A stretch of DNA of 64,000 nt from Luteimonas marina (GCF_007859325.1 NZ_VOHK01000004.1:124001-188000); one strand, 5' to 3'. Positions 30,964 through 41,157 are shown, counted from the first letter of the stretch. The notes: generated by a model from the letters alone, not told the origin. Numbers and translations are program-made.

Positions 30964-30989
30964 CCCTCCCCCGCAAGCGGAGGAGGGAG
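30964..30989 (-). terminator. GC hairpin downstream of fabF
   Basis: CCTCCCCCGC and GCGGAGGAGG pair across a two- to four-base loop about 35 bases after the fabF stop. A similar hairpin occurs at 61178-61200. There is no T-run, so termination is only possible, not shown. Confidence 0.4.
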
Positions 30990-31022
30990 CAGACCGAAGC
31001 ACGATCGCAGGCCGGGAAGCGT

Positions 31023-32261
<1,239 letters not shown>

Positions 32262-32315
32262 GGTCGGCTTTCTCCTCGATGCATTCATGGCGCCGCGCGC
32301 ACCCGCGCGGCCACC

Positions 32316-32345
32316 GCAAAACGCGCGAGGCCGCAATGCGGCCCC
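32316..32345 (-). terminator. Intercistronic hairpin between acpP and fabF
   Basis: On the reverse strand GGCCGCATTGCGGCC forms a seven-pair stem, followed about seven bases later by a short TTTT. It could be a partial terminator that lets acpP mRNA exceed fabF mRNA. Confidence 0.4.
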
Positions 32346-32441
32346 GGGTTGTTTCAGGTCGAACCGGTCAACGGATCGACGGTCGGATCGACTGCGCGGC
32401 CACGCCCGGCCACGGTCGGCCAGGCGCACGGCCGCCGGGCG

Positions 32442-32681
32442 TCACGCCTTGACGTGGGCCTTGATGTAGTCGATCGCCTGCTGCACCGAGGTGATCTTCT
32501 CGGCTTCCTCGTCGGGGATCTCGCACTCGAACTCTTCTTCGAGCGCCATCACCAGTTCGACGGTGTCGAGCGAGTCCGCGCCGAGGTCGTCGACGAAGGA
32601 AGCGCTGGCGCTGACTTCCTCTTCCTTGACGCCCAGTTGTTCGACCACGATCTTCTTGACGCGTTCTTCGATGCTGCTCAT
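32442..32681 (-). CDS. acpP: Acyl carrier protein
   Basis: ACP carries growing acyl chains on phosphopantetheine and serves FabD, FabG, FabF and FabH, all encoded here. The 79 residues are strongly acidic. The attachment serine is Ser37 in the [14 protein letters not shown] motif. Length and charge are standard. ATG 32681 has a purine-rich site (CGGAG) upstream. The gap to fabG is 188 bases, long enough for its own promoter, although none is clear. Confidence 0.98.
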   Translation of the reverse strand: MSSIEERVKKIVVEQLGVKEEEVSASASFVDDLGADSLDTVELVMALEEEFECEIPDEEAEKITSVQQAIDYIKAHVKA

Positions 32682-32869
32682 TGGCTATAGGCTCCGCGGA
32701 GGCTGTTACGGTGGTTAGTGTAAAGGCTCGACCGGGGCGAGGATAGCGCGTTGCCGCAGCGCCACCCCGGTGCTCGGACGCGGACCGGGGAGCCGGTCAC
32801 GCATTTCCTTAGGAATCGGCAACTTAGGGCGTGTCACGACGATGCCGCGAGCGCCCGGATCGGGGGCCC

Positions 32870-33616
32870 TCAGGGCATGTACATGCCGCCGTTGACGTGG
32901 ATGGTTTCGCCGGTGATGTAGCCGGCGCCTGGGCCGGCGAGGAAGGCGACCGCACTGGCGATGTCGGCCGCCTGGCCGAGGCGCCCGAGCGCGATCTGGC
33001 CGACCAGCGCGCTCTTCGCATCCTCCGGCAGCGCGGCGGTCATGTCGGTCTCGATGAAGCCGGGCGCGACCACGTTCACGGTCACGCCGCGCGAACCGAT
33101 CTCCTTGGCCAGCGACTTGCTGAAGGCGATGATGCCGGCCTTGGCCGCGGCGTAGTTGGTCTGGCCGGCGTTGCCGGTGACGCCGATCACCGAGGCGATG
33201 TTGATGATGCGGCCCTTGCGCGCCTTCATCATGCCGCGCATAACGGCCTTGCAGGCGCGGTAGACGCTGGTGAGGTTGGTGTCGAGGATCGCCTGCCAGT
33301 CCTCCTCGCCCATGCGCATCAGCAGGCCGTCGCGGGTGATGCCGGCGTTGTTGACGAGGATCGAGAGCGGGCCGATCTCTTTGCCGATCGCCTCGACCAG
33401 CGCCTCGACCTGGCCGGCCTTCGACACGTCGAGCACGCGGCCGTGGCCGCCGCCGTGCGCCTTGAGCCGTTCGGCGATCGCCTGCGCGCCCGCCTCCGAG
33501 GTCGCGGTGCCGATGACGGTCGCGCCCTGCGCCGCCAGCGTATCGGCGATCGCGGCGCCGATGCCGCGGCTGGCGCCGGTGACGAGGGCGATCTCGCCCT
33601 TGAGGATGTCGGTCAT
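32870..33616 (-). CDS. fabG: 3-oxoacyl-ACP reductase FabG
   Basis: This NADPH-dependent reductase performs the first reduction of each elongation cycle. The 248 residues show the Rossmann glycine motif TGASRGIG (13-20), NNAG (89-92) and the catalytic Ser142, Tyr155 and Lys159 (QTNYAAAKAG). Its C-terminus is the usual GGMYMP. ATG 33616 is 34 bases from the heptamer repeat that separates it from fabD. Confidence 0.97.
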   Translation of the reverse strand: MTDILKGEIALVTGASRGIGAAIADTLAAQGATVIGTATSEAGAQAIAERLKAHGGGHGRVLDVSKAGQVEALVEAIGKEIGPLSILVNNAGITRDGLLMRMGEEDWQAILDTNLTSVYRACKAVMRGMMKARKGRIINIASVIGVTGNAGQTNYAAAKAGIIAFSKSLAKEIGSRGVTVNVVAPGFIETDMTAALPEDAKSALVGQIALGRLGQAADIASAVAFLAGPGAGYITGETIHVNGGMYMP

Positions 33617-33650
33617 GTCTGGGGTCCCGTTGTTTCGTTTGCTGCTGATA

Positions 33651-33723
33651 CGTGATTCGTGATTGGTGATTGGAAAAAACGGGTCAACGGCGAACTTGCG
33701 TTCTTGTCGAATCACCAATCACG
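33651..33723. repeat. Heptamer-unit inverted repeat between fabD and fabG
   Basis: The left arm carries GTGATTC, GTGATTG, GTGATTG units; the right arm on the reverse strand reads GTGATTG, GTGATTC. The fabD stop codon TGA is the second to fourth base of the right arm's first unit. Confidence 0.85.
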
Positions 33724-34660
33724 TCCATTCAGCCAGCGCGCCCTCGAACTCGCCGACCTGCCCGATCGCGCGCGCCTCCAGCCCCTTGTCGATGCGCTTG
33801 ACCAGTCCGGCCAGCACCTTGCCCGGGCCGCATTCGGCGATGCGCGTCACGCCCCTGGCGGCGAGCGCCTGCACGCAGCCGGTCCACTGCACCGGCAGGT
33901 ACAGCTGGCGCACCAGCGCGTCGCGGATCGCCTGCACGCCCGCGTGCACTTCGGCGTCGACGTTCTGCACCACCGGCAGCTGCGGCTCGCGCCAGGCCAG
34001 GCCGGCCATCGTCTCGGACAGGCGGTTGGCGGCCTCGCGCATCAGCGGCGTGTGCGAGGGCACGCTGACGGCGAGCTTCACCGCCTTGCGCACGCCCTTC
34101 TCCGACAGCAGCGCGAGCGCGCGGTCGACCGCCGCGGCGTCGCCGCCGATGACGATCTGCCCCGGCGAGTTGTAGTTGGCCGGCACCACCACGTCGCTGT
34201 GCGAAGCGGCCTTGCACACGTCCTCGACCAGCGCGTCGTCGGCGCCGAGCACCGCCGCCATCGCACCGGTGCCCGCGGGCGCGGCGTCCTGCATCAGCTG
34301 GCCGCGGATGCGCACCAGGTGCGCGCCGTCCTTGAGCGACAGCGCGCCGGCCGCGACCAGCGCCGCGTATTCGCCCAGGCTGTGGCCGGCCAGCAGCGCC
34401 GGCTGCGCGCCGCCCTGCTCCTGCCACGCGCGCCACACCGCGACGCCGGCCGCGAGCAGCGCCGGCTGGGTGTATTCGGTGCGGTTGAGCTGTTCCTCGG
34501 GGCCGCCCTGCGACAGCGCCCACAGGTCGACGCCCGCGCCTTCCGACGCCTCGTCGAACGTCGCGCGCACGACGGGATGCAGTTCCGACAGTTCCGCAAG
34601 CATGCCCACCGATTGCGAGCCCTGCCCGGGAAACACGAACGCGAGTTGCGGATCGGTCAC
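33719..34660 (-). CDS. fabD: Malonyl-CoA:ACP transacylase FabD
   Basis: FabD moves malonate from CoA to ACP. The 313 residues contain the active-site serine Ser94 in LAGHSLGEYAA, the N-terminal FVFPGQGSQSVGM and a histidine in VSVPSHTPLM. The start is GTG 34660 (TDPQLAFVFPGQG); the open frame extends further upstream but shows no family similarity and includes repeat sequence. The stop codon is contributed by a heptamer repeat. Confidence 0.95.
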   Translation of the reverse strand: MTDPQLAFVFPGQGSQSVGMLAELSELHPVVRATFDEASEGAGVDLWALSQGGPEEQLNRTEYTQPALLAAGVAVWRAWQEQGGAQPALLAGHSLGEYAALVAAGALSLKDGAHLVRIRGQLMQDAAPAGTGAMAAVLGADDALVEDVCKAASHSDVVVPANYNSPGQIVIGGDAAAVDRALALLSEKGVRKAVKLAVSVPSHTPLMREAANRLSETMAGLAWREPQLPVVQNVDAEVHAGVQAIRDALVRQLYLPVQWTGCVQALAARGVTRIAECGPGKVLAGLVKRIDKGLEARAIGQVGEFEGALAEWT

Positions 34661-34866
34661 GCCAACATCCGGGGAGAAAAACAGGGCGCGATGATACGGG
34701 CAAACGCGGAGCCTCGTCTGTACCGAGGCGTATGCCGCGCGGGTGTGATCGGTGGACACCGGCGGTGCCTGGGGCCGTCGTCGAAGCCCTGGCGCTTCCC
34801 TCCGGGCGGCTCGGGGCGCAGATGCCGGCAGCGGCGCGCTTGTCTCCTCCTGCGCCGCCATCCATC

Positions 34867-34976
34867 CCGGCTGTCATTTCGACCGCAGGGAGAAATCTCC
34901 GGACAGCCATCCGGATCGCGACGGCGACGGAAGGGGAAAGGCGGATTTCTCCCTGCGGTCGAAATGACAGCCGGGA
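34867..34976. repeat. REP-like inverted repeat (family C)
   Basis: CCCGGCTGTCATTTCGACCG and its complement form arms of about 35 bases around a 40-base spacer. It lies in the 409-base gap between fabH and fabD (34661-35069), where I see no gene. Confidence 0.9.
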
Positions 34977-35069
34977 TTCCTGTCGAAACGGCAGTGGAAG
35001 TCGTATCGAAACGGCAGGTGGCGACGCCCCGGCCACGGATGCGCCCGTGGCGCATCCGCCACCGCAGGC

Positions 35070-36053
35070 TCAGTAGCGCAGCAGCGCCGAGCCCCAGGTG
35101 AAGCCGCCGCCGAAGGCTTCCAGCAGCACCAGCTGGCCGCGCTGCACCTTGCCCGAGCGCACCGCCTCGTCCAGCGCCAGCGGCACCGAGCCCGACGAGG
35201 TGTTGCCGTGCCTGTCGACGGTCACGACCACGCGCTCCATCGGCATGTCCAGCCGCTTCGCGGTGGCCTCGATGATGCGCAGGTTGGCCTGGTGCGGGAT
35301 CAGCCAGTCGATGTCGTGGCGGTCGAGGCCGTTGGCTTCGAGCGTTTCCTCGACCACCGAATCGAGCGCCTTGACCGCGTACTTGAACACGTCGCTGCCG
35401 GACATCTGGATGGCGACGCCGGCGTTCTTCTCGTTTTCCTTGAACCCGACCGACACGCCCACCGGGTTCCACAGCAGCTCCTTCTTGCCGCCGTCGGCGT
35501 GCAGGTGGGTGCTGAGGATGCCGGTCTCGCTGTCGGCCTTGAGCACCACCGCACCGGCGCCGTCGCCGAACAGCACGCAGGTGGTGCGCTCGGTCCAGTC
35601 GACCATGCGCGTGAGCGTTTCGGAACCCACGACCAGCACGGTCTTCGCGTCGCCGGACTTGATGAACTTGTCGGCCACCGACAGTGCGAACAGGAAGCCC
35701 GAGCAGGCGGCGTTGACGTCGAACGCGCCGCAGCCGCTGATGCCCAGGCGATGCTGCAGCAGGCAGGCGCTGGACGGGAAGATCAGGTCGGGCGTGGTGG
35801 TGCCGACGACGATCAGGTCGATCTCGTCGGCAGTGGTGCCCGCGGACTCCAGCGCGCGCACGGCGGCGTGGTAGGCGAGGTCCACCGTGGTCTCGCCCTC
35901 GGCGGCGATGTGGCGCTCGCGGATGCCGGTGCGCGAGGCGATCCATTCGTCGCTGGTGTCGACGATCTTCGACAGGTCGTCGTTGGTCAGCACCTTGGAA
36001 GGCAGGTAGCTGCCGGTACCGGCAATGCGGGAATAGATGCGCTCGCTGCTCAT
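35070..36053 (-). CDS. fabH: 3-oxoacyl-ACP synthase III (FabH)
   Basis: FabH starts fatty-acid synthesis by condensing an acyl-CoA primer with malonyl-ACP. The 327 residues have Cys117 (NAACSGF), the histidine in IPHQANLRI and the asparagine in GNTSSGS, the complete catalytic triad. The start is ATG 36053. In E. coli plsX lies between rpmF and fabH; here rpmF is the direct upstream neighbour and plsX is absent from the cluster. Confidence 0.96.
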   Translation of the reverse strand: MSSERIYSRIAGTGSYLPSKVLTNDDLSKIVDTSDEWIASRTGIRERHIAAEGETTVDLAYHAAVRALESAGTTADEIDLIVVGTTTPDLIFPSSACLLQHRLGISGCGAFDVNAACSGFLFALSVADKFIKSGDAKTVLVVGSETLTRMVDWTERTTCVLFGDGAGAVVLKADSETGILSTHLHADGGKKELLWNPVGVSVGFKENEKNAGVAIQMSGSDVFKYAVKALDSVVEETLEANGLDRHDIDWLIPHQANLRIIEATAKRLDMPMERVVVTVDRHGNTSSGSVPLALDEAVRSGKVQRGQLVLLEAFGGGFTWGSALLRY

Positions 36054-36142
36054 CGCGTGGACGGCCCTCGTGTCGATGCGGGCGGCCTCCGTGCCGCAAA
36101 GACGCCGCCAGCGCGGGCGCCGTCGGCGTACCGATGATCAAC

Positions 36143-36162
36143 GGGCCCGCAGGCGCGGGCCC
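36143..36162 (-). terminator. Strong hairpin between rpmF and fabH
   Basis: GGGCCCGC and GCGGGCCC pair perfectly across a four-base loop, eight bases after the rpmF stop. There is no T-run. It may stabilise or partly end the ribosomal-protein transcript. Confidence 0.45.
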
Positions 36163-36170
36163 GCGACGGG

Positions 36171-36365
36171 TCAGTCTTCGTCGACGACCTTGACCTTGGG
36201 CTGGATCACCTGCTTGCCGCGGTAGTAGCCGTCGGCGGTGACGTGGTGGCGCAGGTGGGTCTCGCCCGAGGTCGGGTCGGTGGACAGCTGCTTGGCCGTC
36301 AGCGCGTCGTGGGAACGGCGCTGGCCGCGACGGGACGGGGTGACACGGGACTTCTGCACAGCCAT
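36171..36365 (-). CDS. rpmF: 50S ribosomal protein L32
   Basis: The 64 residues open [20 protein letters not shown], the L32 signature, and end acidic. The C-terminal zinc-binding cysteines of the C+ form are absent, so this is the zinc-free type. The yceD-rpmF-fabH order is the classic link between ribosome and lipid synthesis genes. yceD ends 71 bases upstream. Confidence 0.97.
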   Translation of the reverse strand: MAVQKSRVTPSRRGQRRSHDALTAKQLSTDPTSGETHLRHHVTADGYYRGKQVIQPKVKVVDED

Positions 36366-36436
36366 GGGATTGCTCCGGGAACGATTCGGTTGTTGCGGTT
36401 GCTCAAATACGCCATGACGGCGCGGGACACTTCACT

Positions 36437-36946
36437 TCAATGCTGCTTCTTCAGCGCCGCCAGCCCCGCGAACGGGTTGGCGCGCACTTCCTCTTCCGCC
36501 GATACCGGCCAGTCGCGCTCGACCGTTTCCGAGCCCGGCTTCACCGGCACCACCGGGATGGCGAGGATCAGTTCGTCCTCCACCAGCTCCAGCGGCCGCA
36601 GCGCGCCGTCCTCGGCGACCAGCAGCGGCTCGTACCCCTCCGGCAGCCCGGCTTCCTCCGACTCCTCGCGGACCAGCCCCAGCCGCTGCACCAGCCGCAC
36701 CGGGAACAGGAACCGCTGCAGGGTGCGCTGGCATTGCAGCGGCAGCTCCGCATCGAGCTTCAGTTCCAGGTACGGGACCCGCATGGCGTCGCGATCGAAG
36801 CCGAGCGCGAACGCCACGTCGCCCTCGGCGTCGACCAGCGCGTCGCGCAGCCTCGGTAGCGCGGACAACGCGATCCGCCCTTCGAACTCCCGCCGCGAGG
36901 CGACCATCCGCCAGGCGTCCAGGGTTTCGGGCATTTCCGCGGACAT
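36437..36946 (-). CDS. yceD: YceD/DUF177 protein (23S rRNA accumulation)
   Basis: This 169-residue protein of the DUF177 family is found next to rpmF across bacteria and is associated with 23S rRNA accumulation. It has the acidic centre (LRPLELVEDELILAIPVVP) and the C-terminal NPFAGLAALKK typical of the family. One CxxxC-like remnant (LQCQRTLQRF) is present instead of two full motifs. ATG 36946 starts the conserved part. Confidence 0.9.
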   Translation of the reverse strand: MSAEMPETLDAWRMVASRREFEGRIALSALPRLRDALVDAEGDVAFALGFDRDAMRVPYLELKLDAELPLQCQRTLQRFLFPVRLVQRLGLVREESEEAGLPEGYEPLLVAEDGALRPLELVEDELILAIPVVPVKPGSETVERDWPVSAEEEVRANPFAGLAALKKQH

Positions 36947-37081
36947 AAGCCGCTGAATTTTAAGGATCGCGGGCCCGGCTGTCAAACCCCAGATGGATCG
37001 CCAAGCCATTGCCGCTGCAGGGAAATTTGATTCCGGGCCGCCGCGCGGGTCAGACTGGCGCCCGGTTCCGGGAGCGCCATT

Positions 37082-37441
37082 GTGACCCTGCTTGCCCTTT
37101 CCCTGCTGCTGGCCGCGGTCGCGTTCGCGCTGTCGTTCTGGTTCCGCCGCCGCGGCGGACGCCGCCATCGCGCCATGGCGCAGCTGCTGGATTCGGCCGA
37201 CGCCCTCGAGGACCGGCTGCGCGTGGCCCGGTCCGAAATCGAGGCCATCGCCGGCGACGAGGAGAACCCGGTACGCGAGGCGATGCAGGAAATGCTGCGC
37301 CAGCGGCTGTGGCTGCAGCAGCACGGCCACGACGCCTCGCTGGAGCAGCTCGACACGGTCCGCGCCTCGATCGACGCCGCGCGCGACAACATCGAAACGC
37401 AGCTGCTGCAGATCGAACGCGCCCGCGCAGCGCTGCATTAG
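37082..37441 (+). CDS. Small membrane-anchored coiled-coil protein
   Basis: This unrecognised 119-residue protein has one hydrophobic N-terminal helix (about 2-20, LLALSLLLAAVAFALSFWF) and a basic stop-transfer (RRRGGRRHR). Continuous heptad-rich helix follows (LLDSADALEDRLRVARSEIEAI through IETQLLQIERARAAL). It is divergent from yceD with 135 bases between starts and precedes maf on the same strand. The start is GTG 37082. Coding is supported by amino-acid bias and the clear anchor-plus-coil design; no function is proposed. Confidence 0.7.
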   Translation: MTLLALSLLLAAVAFALSFWFRRRGGRRHRAMAQLLDSADALEDRLRVARSEIEAIAGDEENPVREAMQEMLRQRLWLQQHGHDASLEQLDTVRASIDAARDNIETQLLQIERARAALH

Positions 37442-37448
37442 ATCCCGC

Positions 37449-37515
37449 CGTAGGTCGGGGCTACGGCCCCGACGCATTCAACATCCAGCGTCGGCCGCGT
37501 AGGGCCGACCTACGG
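37449..37515. repeat. REP-like inverted repeat (family D)
   Basis: GTAGGTCGGGGCTACGGCCC and the related GCCGCGTAGGGCCGACCTAC arm face each other. A single hairpin of the same family (GTCGGGGGCGTAGCCCCGAC) is at about 55110-55129. It separates the coiled-coil gene from maf. Confidence 0.8.
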
Positions 37516-37586
37516 ATCCAGACACTATGGGGGGCGGATCAATAGGCCTCATGATCCGGCCCGAAACCTGCAGGAGCGGGACGACC

Positions 37587-38162
37587 ATGCCTCGGCTGAT
37601 CCTCGCCTCCACTTCACGCTACCGGGCCGAGCTGCTGGCACGCCTGCGCCTGCCGTTCGACACCGCGAGGCCGGAGGTGGCGGAAACACCGCTTCCCGGC
37701 GAACCACCGGCATCGCTGGCGCTGCGCCTGGCCGCGGCCAAGGCCGCCGCAGTGGCGGCGGAGCATCCCGAGGCGGTGGTGATCGGCTCCGACCAGGTCG
37801 CCAGCTGCGACGGCCGCGTGCTGGGCAAGCCCGGCGCGCGCGAGGCCGCGATCGCACAGCTGCAGGCGATGTCGGGGAGCGACGTCGTGTTCCTGACCGC
37901 GGTGGCGGTTGCCGGCCCGGGCGCGGCCATCGAACACGCACTGGACACGACGACGGTGCGGTTCCGGCCGCTGGCCGACGACACGATCGCGCGCTACGTC
38001 GACGCCGAGACGCCGCTCGACTGCGCCGGCAGCTTCAAGTGCGAAGGGCTCGGCATCGCCCTGTTCGAGGCCATCGACAGCCGCGACCCGACGGCGCTGG
38101 TCGGCCTGCCCCTGATCGCCACGGCGCGCCTGCTGCGCGCGCGCGGGTTCGCCCTGCCCTGA
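37587..38162 (+). CDS. maf: Maf-family nucleotide pyrophosphatase (YceF type)
   Basis: This is a house-cleaning nucleoside-triphosphate pyrophosphatase; the YceF branch, which sits by yceD-rpmF in E. coli, prefers 7-methyl-GTP. The 191 residues show LILASTSRYRAELL, the acidic loop GSDQVAS and the C-terminal FKCEGLGIALFE. CAGGAG lies seven to eight bases before ATG 37587. Substrate preference is inferred from position. Confidence 0.9.
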   Translation: MPRLILASTSRYRAELLARLRLPFDTARPEVAETPLPGEPPASLALRLAAAKAAAVAAEHPEAVVIGSDQVASCDGRVLGKPGAREAAIAQLQAMSGSDVVFLTAVAVAGPGAAIEHALDTTTVRFRPLADDTIARYVDAETPLDCAGSFKCEGLGIALFEAIDSRDPTALVGLPLIATARLLRARGFALP

Positions 38163-38185
38163 CGCCCCCACTCGCGCTCAAGTTG

Positions 38186-38255
38186 CAGGAGCGGCTTCAG
38201 CCGCGACCGCCGTCAGGCGACACCGGTGGCCGGTCGCGGCTGAAGCCGCTCCTAC
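38186..38255. repeat. REP-like inverted repeat (family B)
   Basis: GCAGGAGCGGCTTCAGCCGC and its complement are separated by about 26 bases. It lies between convergent maf and the glycosyltransferase gene. Confidence 0.9.
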
Positions 38256-38265
38256 GGGCGAACGG

Positions 38266-40125
38266 TCATTTCGCGGCGCGGATCTCGATGGGGAATTCGC
38301 GCCAGTCCTCGACACTGCCGTCGGCGCCGTGCAGGCGCAGCCCCAGCCAGTGCCGGCCGGGCGGCACCATGCCGGCCTCGACCTTCGCGCGGAAGCCGAC
38401 CCGTGGATGCCGTGGATCGTTGGAAATCTTCCAGAAGTTCGCCAGGCCCGGGAGCGGCTGGCCGTATTCCGCAGTGGCGGCCGGACGGCCATCGACCAGC
38501 ACCTCGACCTTGTCCAGGCCGACGCCATCCTTGAACGCCCATCCCGACACCTCGAACGCCCCGGCGACGGTCGCCTCCACCGTCGGCTGGTCAACCCATG
38601 CCATCGCCGGCGTCGTGCAGTCCTCGTCGTCCTTCGTTTCCGGCAGACCTTGCGGCCACGCCAGCAGCACGAAACGCTGCGCGCCGTGGTCGACGTTGAG
38701 CACGCGCGGCGCCGGCAGCGGGCCGAACAGCGCGCACAGGTCATGGTAGCGCTGCAGCAGGTCGCGGTACTGGACGTCGCTGGCGCCGACCACGAGCAGC
38801 AGCGGCGATCCGCCGAGCTCGCTGCGTTGCGCGACCTCCAGCCCCCACAGCCGCAGCTGCGGCGCGCGCCCGTGCGCGCGGTTGAGCGGATGGTCGAGCA
38901 CCGCGATGCCGGTTTCGCCGAGCGCGAAGCCCAGCTCGGCGCCGATCTTGAAGTTGTCCGCGACCAGCCGCGTGCCGGCGGGCATCTGCGCGCGGGCGCT
39001 GCGCACGGCGTCGGCCAGCTCGTCCCAGCCGGCGAAGTTCGACGGATACCACTTCAGCGCGGCCGTGCGGGCGCGGACGTCGGGCGTCGACACCGCCACG
39101 TAGTAGCCCAGCACGGCCAGCAGCCCGGCCGCGGCCAGCGCCCAGGTCGCGATGCGCAGCGCCCGCGGCCATCCGGCGATCGCGGCCGGCAGCAGCGGCA
39201 GCAGCGCGACGTAACCGGGCAGCGGCCAGTGGAAGCTGACGCGCTCGGTGTCGGCGAAGAAGCCGAGCGCGAAGAAGCCCAGGATCACGATCGCGCCCGA
39301 CCAGGCCAGCAGGCGTACCGCGGGATCGTCCGCGCGGCGGAACCTCCACGCCGCCCAAAGCAGCCCGGCGAACAGCAGCGGCGTCACCAGCGCGGCCTGG
39401 ATGCCGAGGAAGGTGATGCCGTCCAGGTGCAGGGCCCAGGGATGGCGGTCGACGAGCTGGAAGCGCAGGCCGGCTTCGGCGTTCTCGATGTTCCAGGCCA
39501 GCAGCGGGATCCACGCCGCCGCGCCGAACGCGATCGCGACGATGACCCGCGGGTCGCGCAGCAGGGCGCGCCCCTGCGCGATCAGCAGCAGGGCGAGGAA
39601 ACCGGCGCCGATCGCGGCGATGAATCGGTAGTGGCTCAGCGCGCCGATCGCGAGCCCGAGCGCGAGTTGCACGGCATCGCCGTGGTCGACGCCGCGGAGC
39701 ATCCTGGTCAGCGCGTCCAGGCACAGCAGGGTGGCGAGCGCCATCAGCACGTCCGGCAGCGCCATCACCCCGAGCGAGCCGAACAGCGGTAGCAGCAGCG
39801 CCGCGCAGCCGGCGGTCCACGCCTGCCGAGGATCGAACTCGCGCCGGGCGATGCGCACCACCAGCCACGGCAGCAGCGCCGAGACCGCGAGAAACAACGC
39901 GCGCGCTGCCAGCACACCGTCGCCGAACAGTTCGCCCCCGAGGCGAATCGTCCACGCGGTGAGCCCGGGCAGGTCGGAATAGGCCCAGGCCATGTGCTGC
40001 CCTTCCTGCCAGTAGAACGCCTCGTCGACGAACAGCGGCAGGCGCGCGGCCACGACCAGCTTGGCCAGCACGATCGCCGACCAGAGCGTGAGGTAGGCCG
40101 CGCGCATTCCGTTCCGTTCCCGCAT
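38266..40125 (-). CDS. GT39-type membrane glycosyltransferase with C-terminal Ig-like domain
   Basis: This 619-residue polytopic membrane protein of the ArnT/PMT (GT39) type uses a polyprenyl-linked sugar donor. The catalytic-loop acidic residue follows the first helix (LPLFVDEAFYWQEGQHMAW). About eleven hydrophobic segments follow to about residue 370. A soluble part comes next, and the last hundred residues (about 520-619) look like a beta-sandwich (FEVSGWAFKDGVGLDKVEVLVDG). That last domain is not part of standard ArnT. ATG 40125 is used, with ATG 40107 a close alternative. The acceptor could be lipid A or a protein; nothing nearby decides this. Confidence 0.8.
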   Translation of the reverse strand: MRERNGMRAAYLTLWSAIVLAKLVVAARLPLFVDEAFYWQEGQHMAWAYSDLPGLTAWTIRLGGELFGDGVLAARALFLAVSALLPWLVVRIARREFDPRQAWTAGCAALLLPLFGSLGVMALPDVLMALATLLCLDALTRMLRGVDHGDAVQLALGLAIGALSHYRFIAAIGAGFLALLLIAQGRALLRDPRVIVAIAFGAAAWIPLLAWNIENAEAGLRFQLVDRHPWALHLDGITFLGIQAALVTPLLFAGLLWAAWRFRRADDPAVRLLAWSGAIVILGFFALGFFADTERVSFHWPLPGYVALLPLLPAAIAGWPRALRIATWALAAAGLLAVLGYYVAVSTPDVRARTAALKWYPSNFAGWDELADAVRSARAQMPAGTRLVADNFKIGAELGFALGETGIAVLDHPLNRAHGRAPQLRLWGLEVAQRSELGGSPLLLVVGASDVQYRDLLQRYHDLCALFGPLPAPRVLNVDHGAQRFVLLAWPQGLPETKDDEDCTTPAMAWVDQPTVEATVAGAFEVSGWAFKDGVGLDKVEVLVDGRPAATAEYGQPLPGLANFWKISNDPRHPRVGFRAKVEAGMVPPGRHWLGLRLHGADGSVEDWREFPIEIRAAK

Positions 40126-40173
40126 CCGCCGCAACCCCGCTACACTCGAAATCGTCCACCAAGGAGTAGCGCC

Positions 40174-41127
40174 GTGTCCGCCGCCACCCACGAACCGGTC
40201 ATGCTAACTGACCGAGATCAAGATGCGCTGAAGGCGGCGCAGGCGCAGGTCAACCGTTTCGTGCTGGGCAAGGCGCACGAGGTGCGGCTCGCCTTCGTCG
40301 CGCTGCTATCCGACGGCCACCTGCTGATCGAGGACCTGCCCGGGCTGGGCAAGACCACGCTGGCGCATGCGCTGGCGGCGACGCTCGGACTCGGGTTCCA
40401 GCGCGTGCAGTTCACCTCCGACCTGCTGCCCTCGGACATCGTCGGCGTGTCGATCTTCGACGCGCAGGCGCGGCGCTTCGAGTTCCACCCCGGGCCGGTG
40501 TTCGCCAACGTGCTGCTCGCCGACGAGATCAACCGCGCGCCGCCGCGCACGCAGAGCGCGCTGCTGGAGGCGATGGCCGAGCACCAGGTCACGGTGGACG
40601 GCACCACCCACCGGCTGCCGGAGCCGTTTTTCGTGATCGCCACGCAGAACCCGGTCGACCTGTCGGGTACCTATCCCCTGCCCGATTCGCAGCTCGACCG
40701 CTTCCTGCTGCGGCTCACGCTCGGCTATCCGAACGAGGACGCCGAGCGCGCGTTGCTGGCCGGCGACGACCGCCGCGGCATGATCGCGCAGGCGACGCCG
40801 GTGCTCGGCGGCGACGACGTGCTGCGACTGCGCGGGGCCGTCGCCGGCGTGCACGCAAGCCAAGCGCTGGTCGGCTACGTGCAGGCGCTGCTGGCGCGCA
40901 GCCGGCATGCGGCCGGGGTGCGCGTGGGCCTGTCGCCGCGCGCGGGCATCGCCCTGCTGCGCGCGGCGCGCGCCTACGCGATGCTGCTCGGCCGCAACCA
41001 TGTCGTGCCGGAGGACGTGCAGGCGCTGTTTGGCGCGGTCGCGGCTCATCGGCTGGTGCCGGAGAGCGAAGCCGGGGATGGGGCCACGCTGGCGAAGTCG
41101 ATCCTGCATGGCGTGCCGGTGGACTGA
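40174..41127 (+). CDS. MoxR-family AAA+ ATPase
   Basis: This 317-residue chaperone-like ATPase has Walker A in DLPGLGKTT (54-62) and Walker B in VLLADEINRAPPRTQ, with the sensor region IATQNPVDLSGTYPLPDSQLDRF. MoxR proteins assist metal or cofactor insertion or complex assembly. This one heads a set with DUF58 and a transglutaminase-like protein, a widespread but poorly understood trio. GTG 40174 has AAGGAG eight bases upstream. Confidence 0.94.
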   Translation: MSAATHEPVMLTDRDQDALKAAQAQVNRFVLGKAHEVRLAFVALLSDGHLLIEDLPGLGKTTLAHALAATLGLGFQRVQFTSDLLPSDIVGVSIFDAQARRFEFHPGPVFANVLLADEINRAPPRTQSALLEAMAEHQVTVDGTTHRLPEPFFVIATQNPVDLSGTYPLPDSQLDRFLLRLTLGYPNEDAERALLAGDDRRGMIAQATPVLGGDDVLRLRGAVAGVHASQALVGYVQALLARSRHAAGVRVGLSPRAGIALLRAARAYAMLLGRNHVVPEDVQALFGAVAAHRLVPESEAGDGATLAKSILHGVPVD

Positions 41128-41157
41128 GGCTGTTTTTTCGCCCGCATGCCGCCGATC

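Noticed and set aside
34661-34861. N-terminal extension of FabD
   Set aside because: The extension lacks family similarity and overlaps repeat-derived sequence; the catalytic domain begins right after GTG 34660.
36437-37477. Long version of yceD starting at 37477
   Set aside because: The extension overlaps the divergent coiled-coil gene on the other strand; family sequence begins at 36946.
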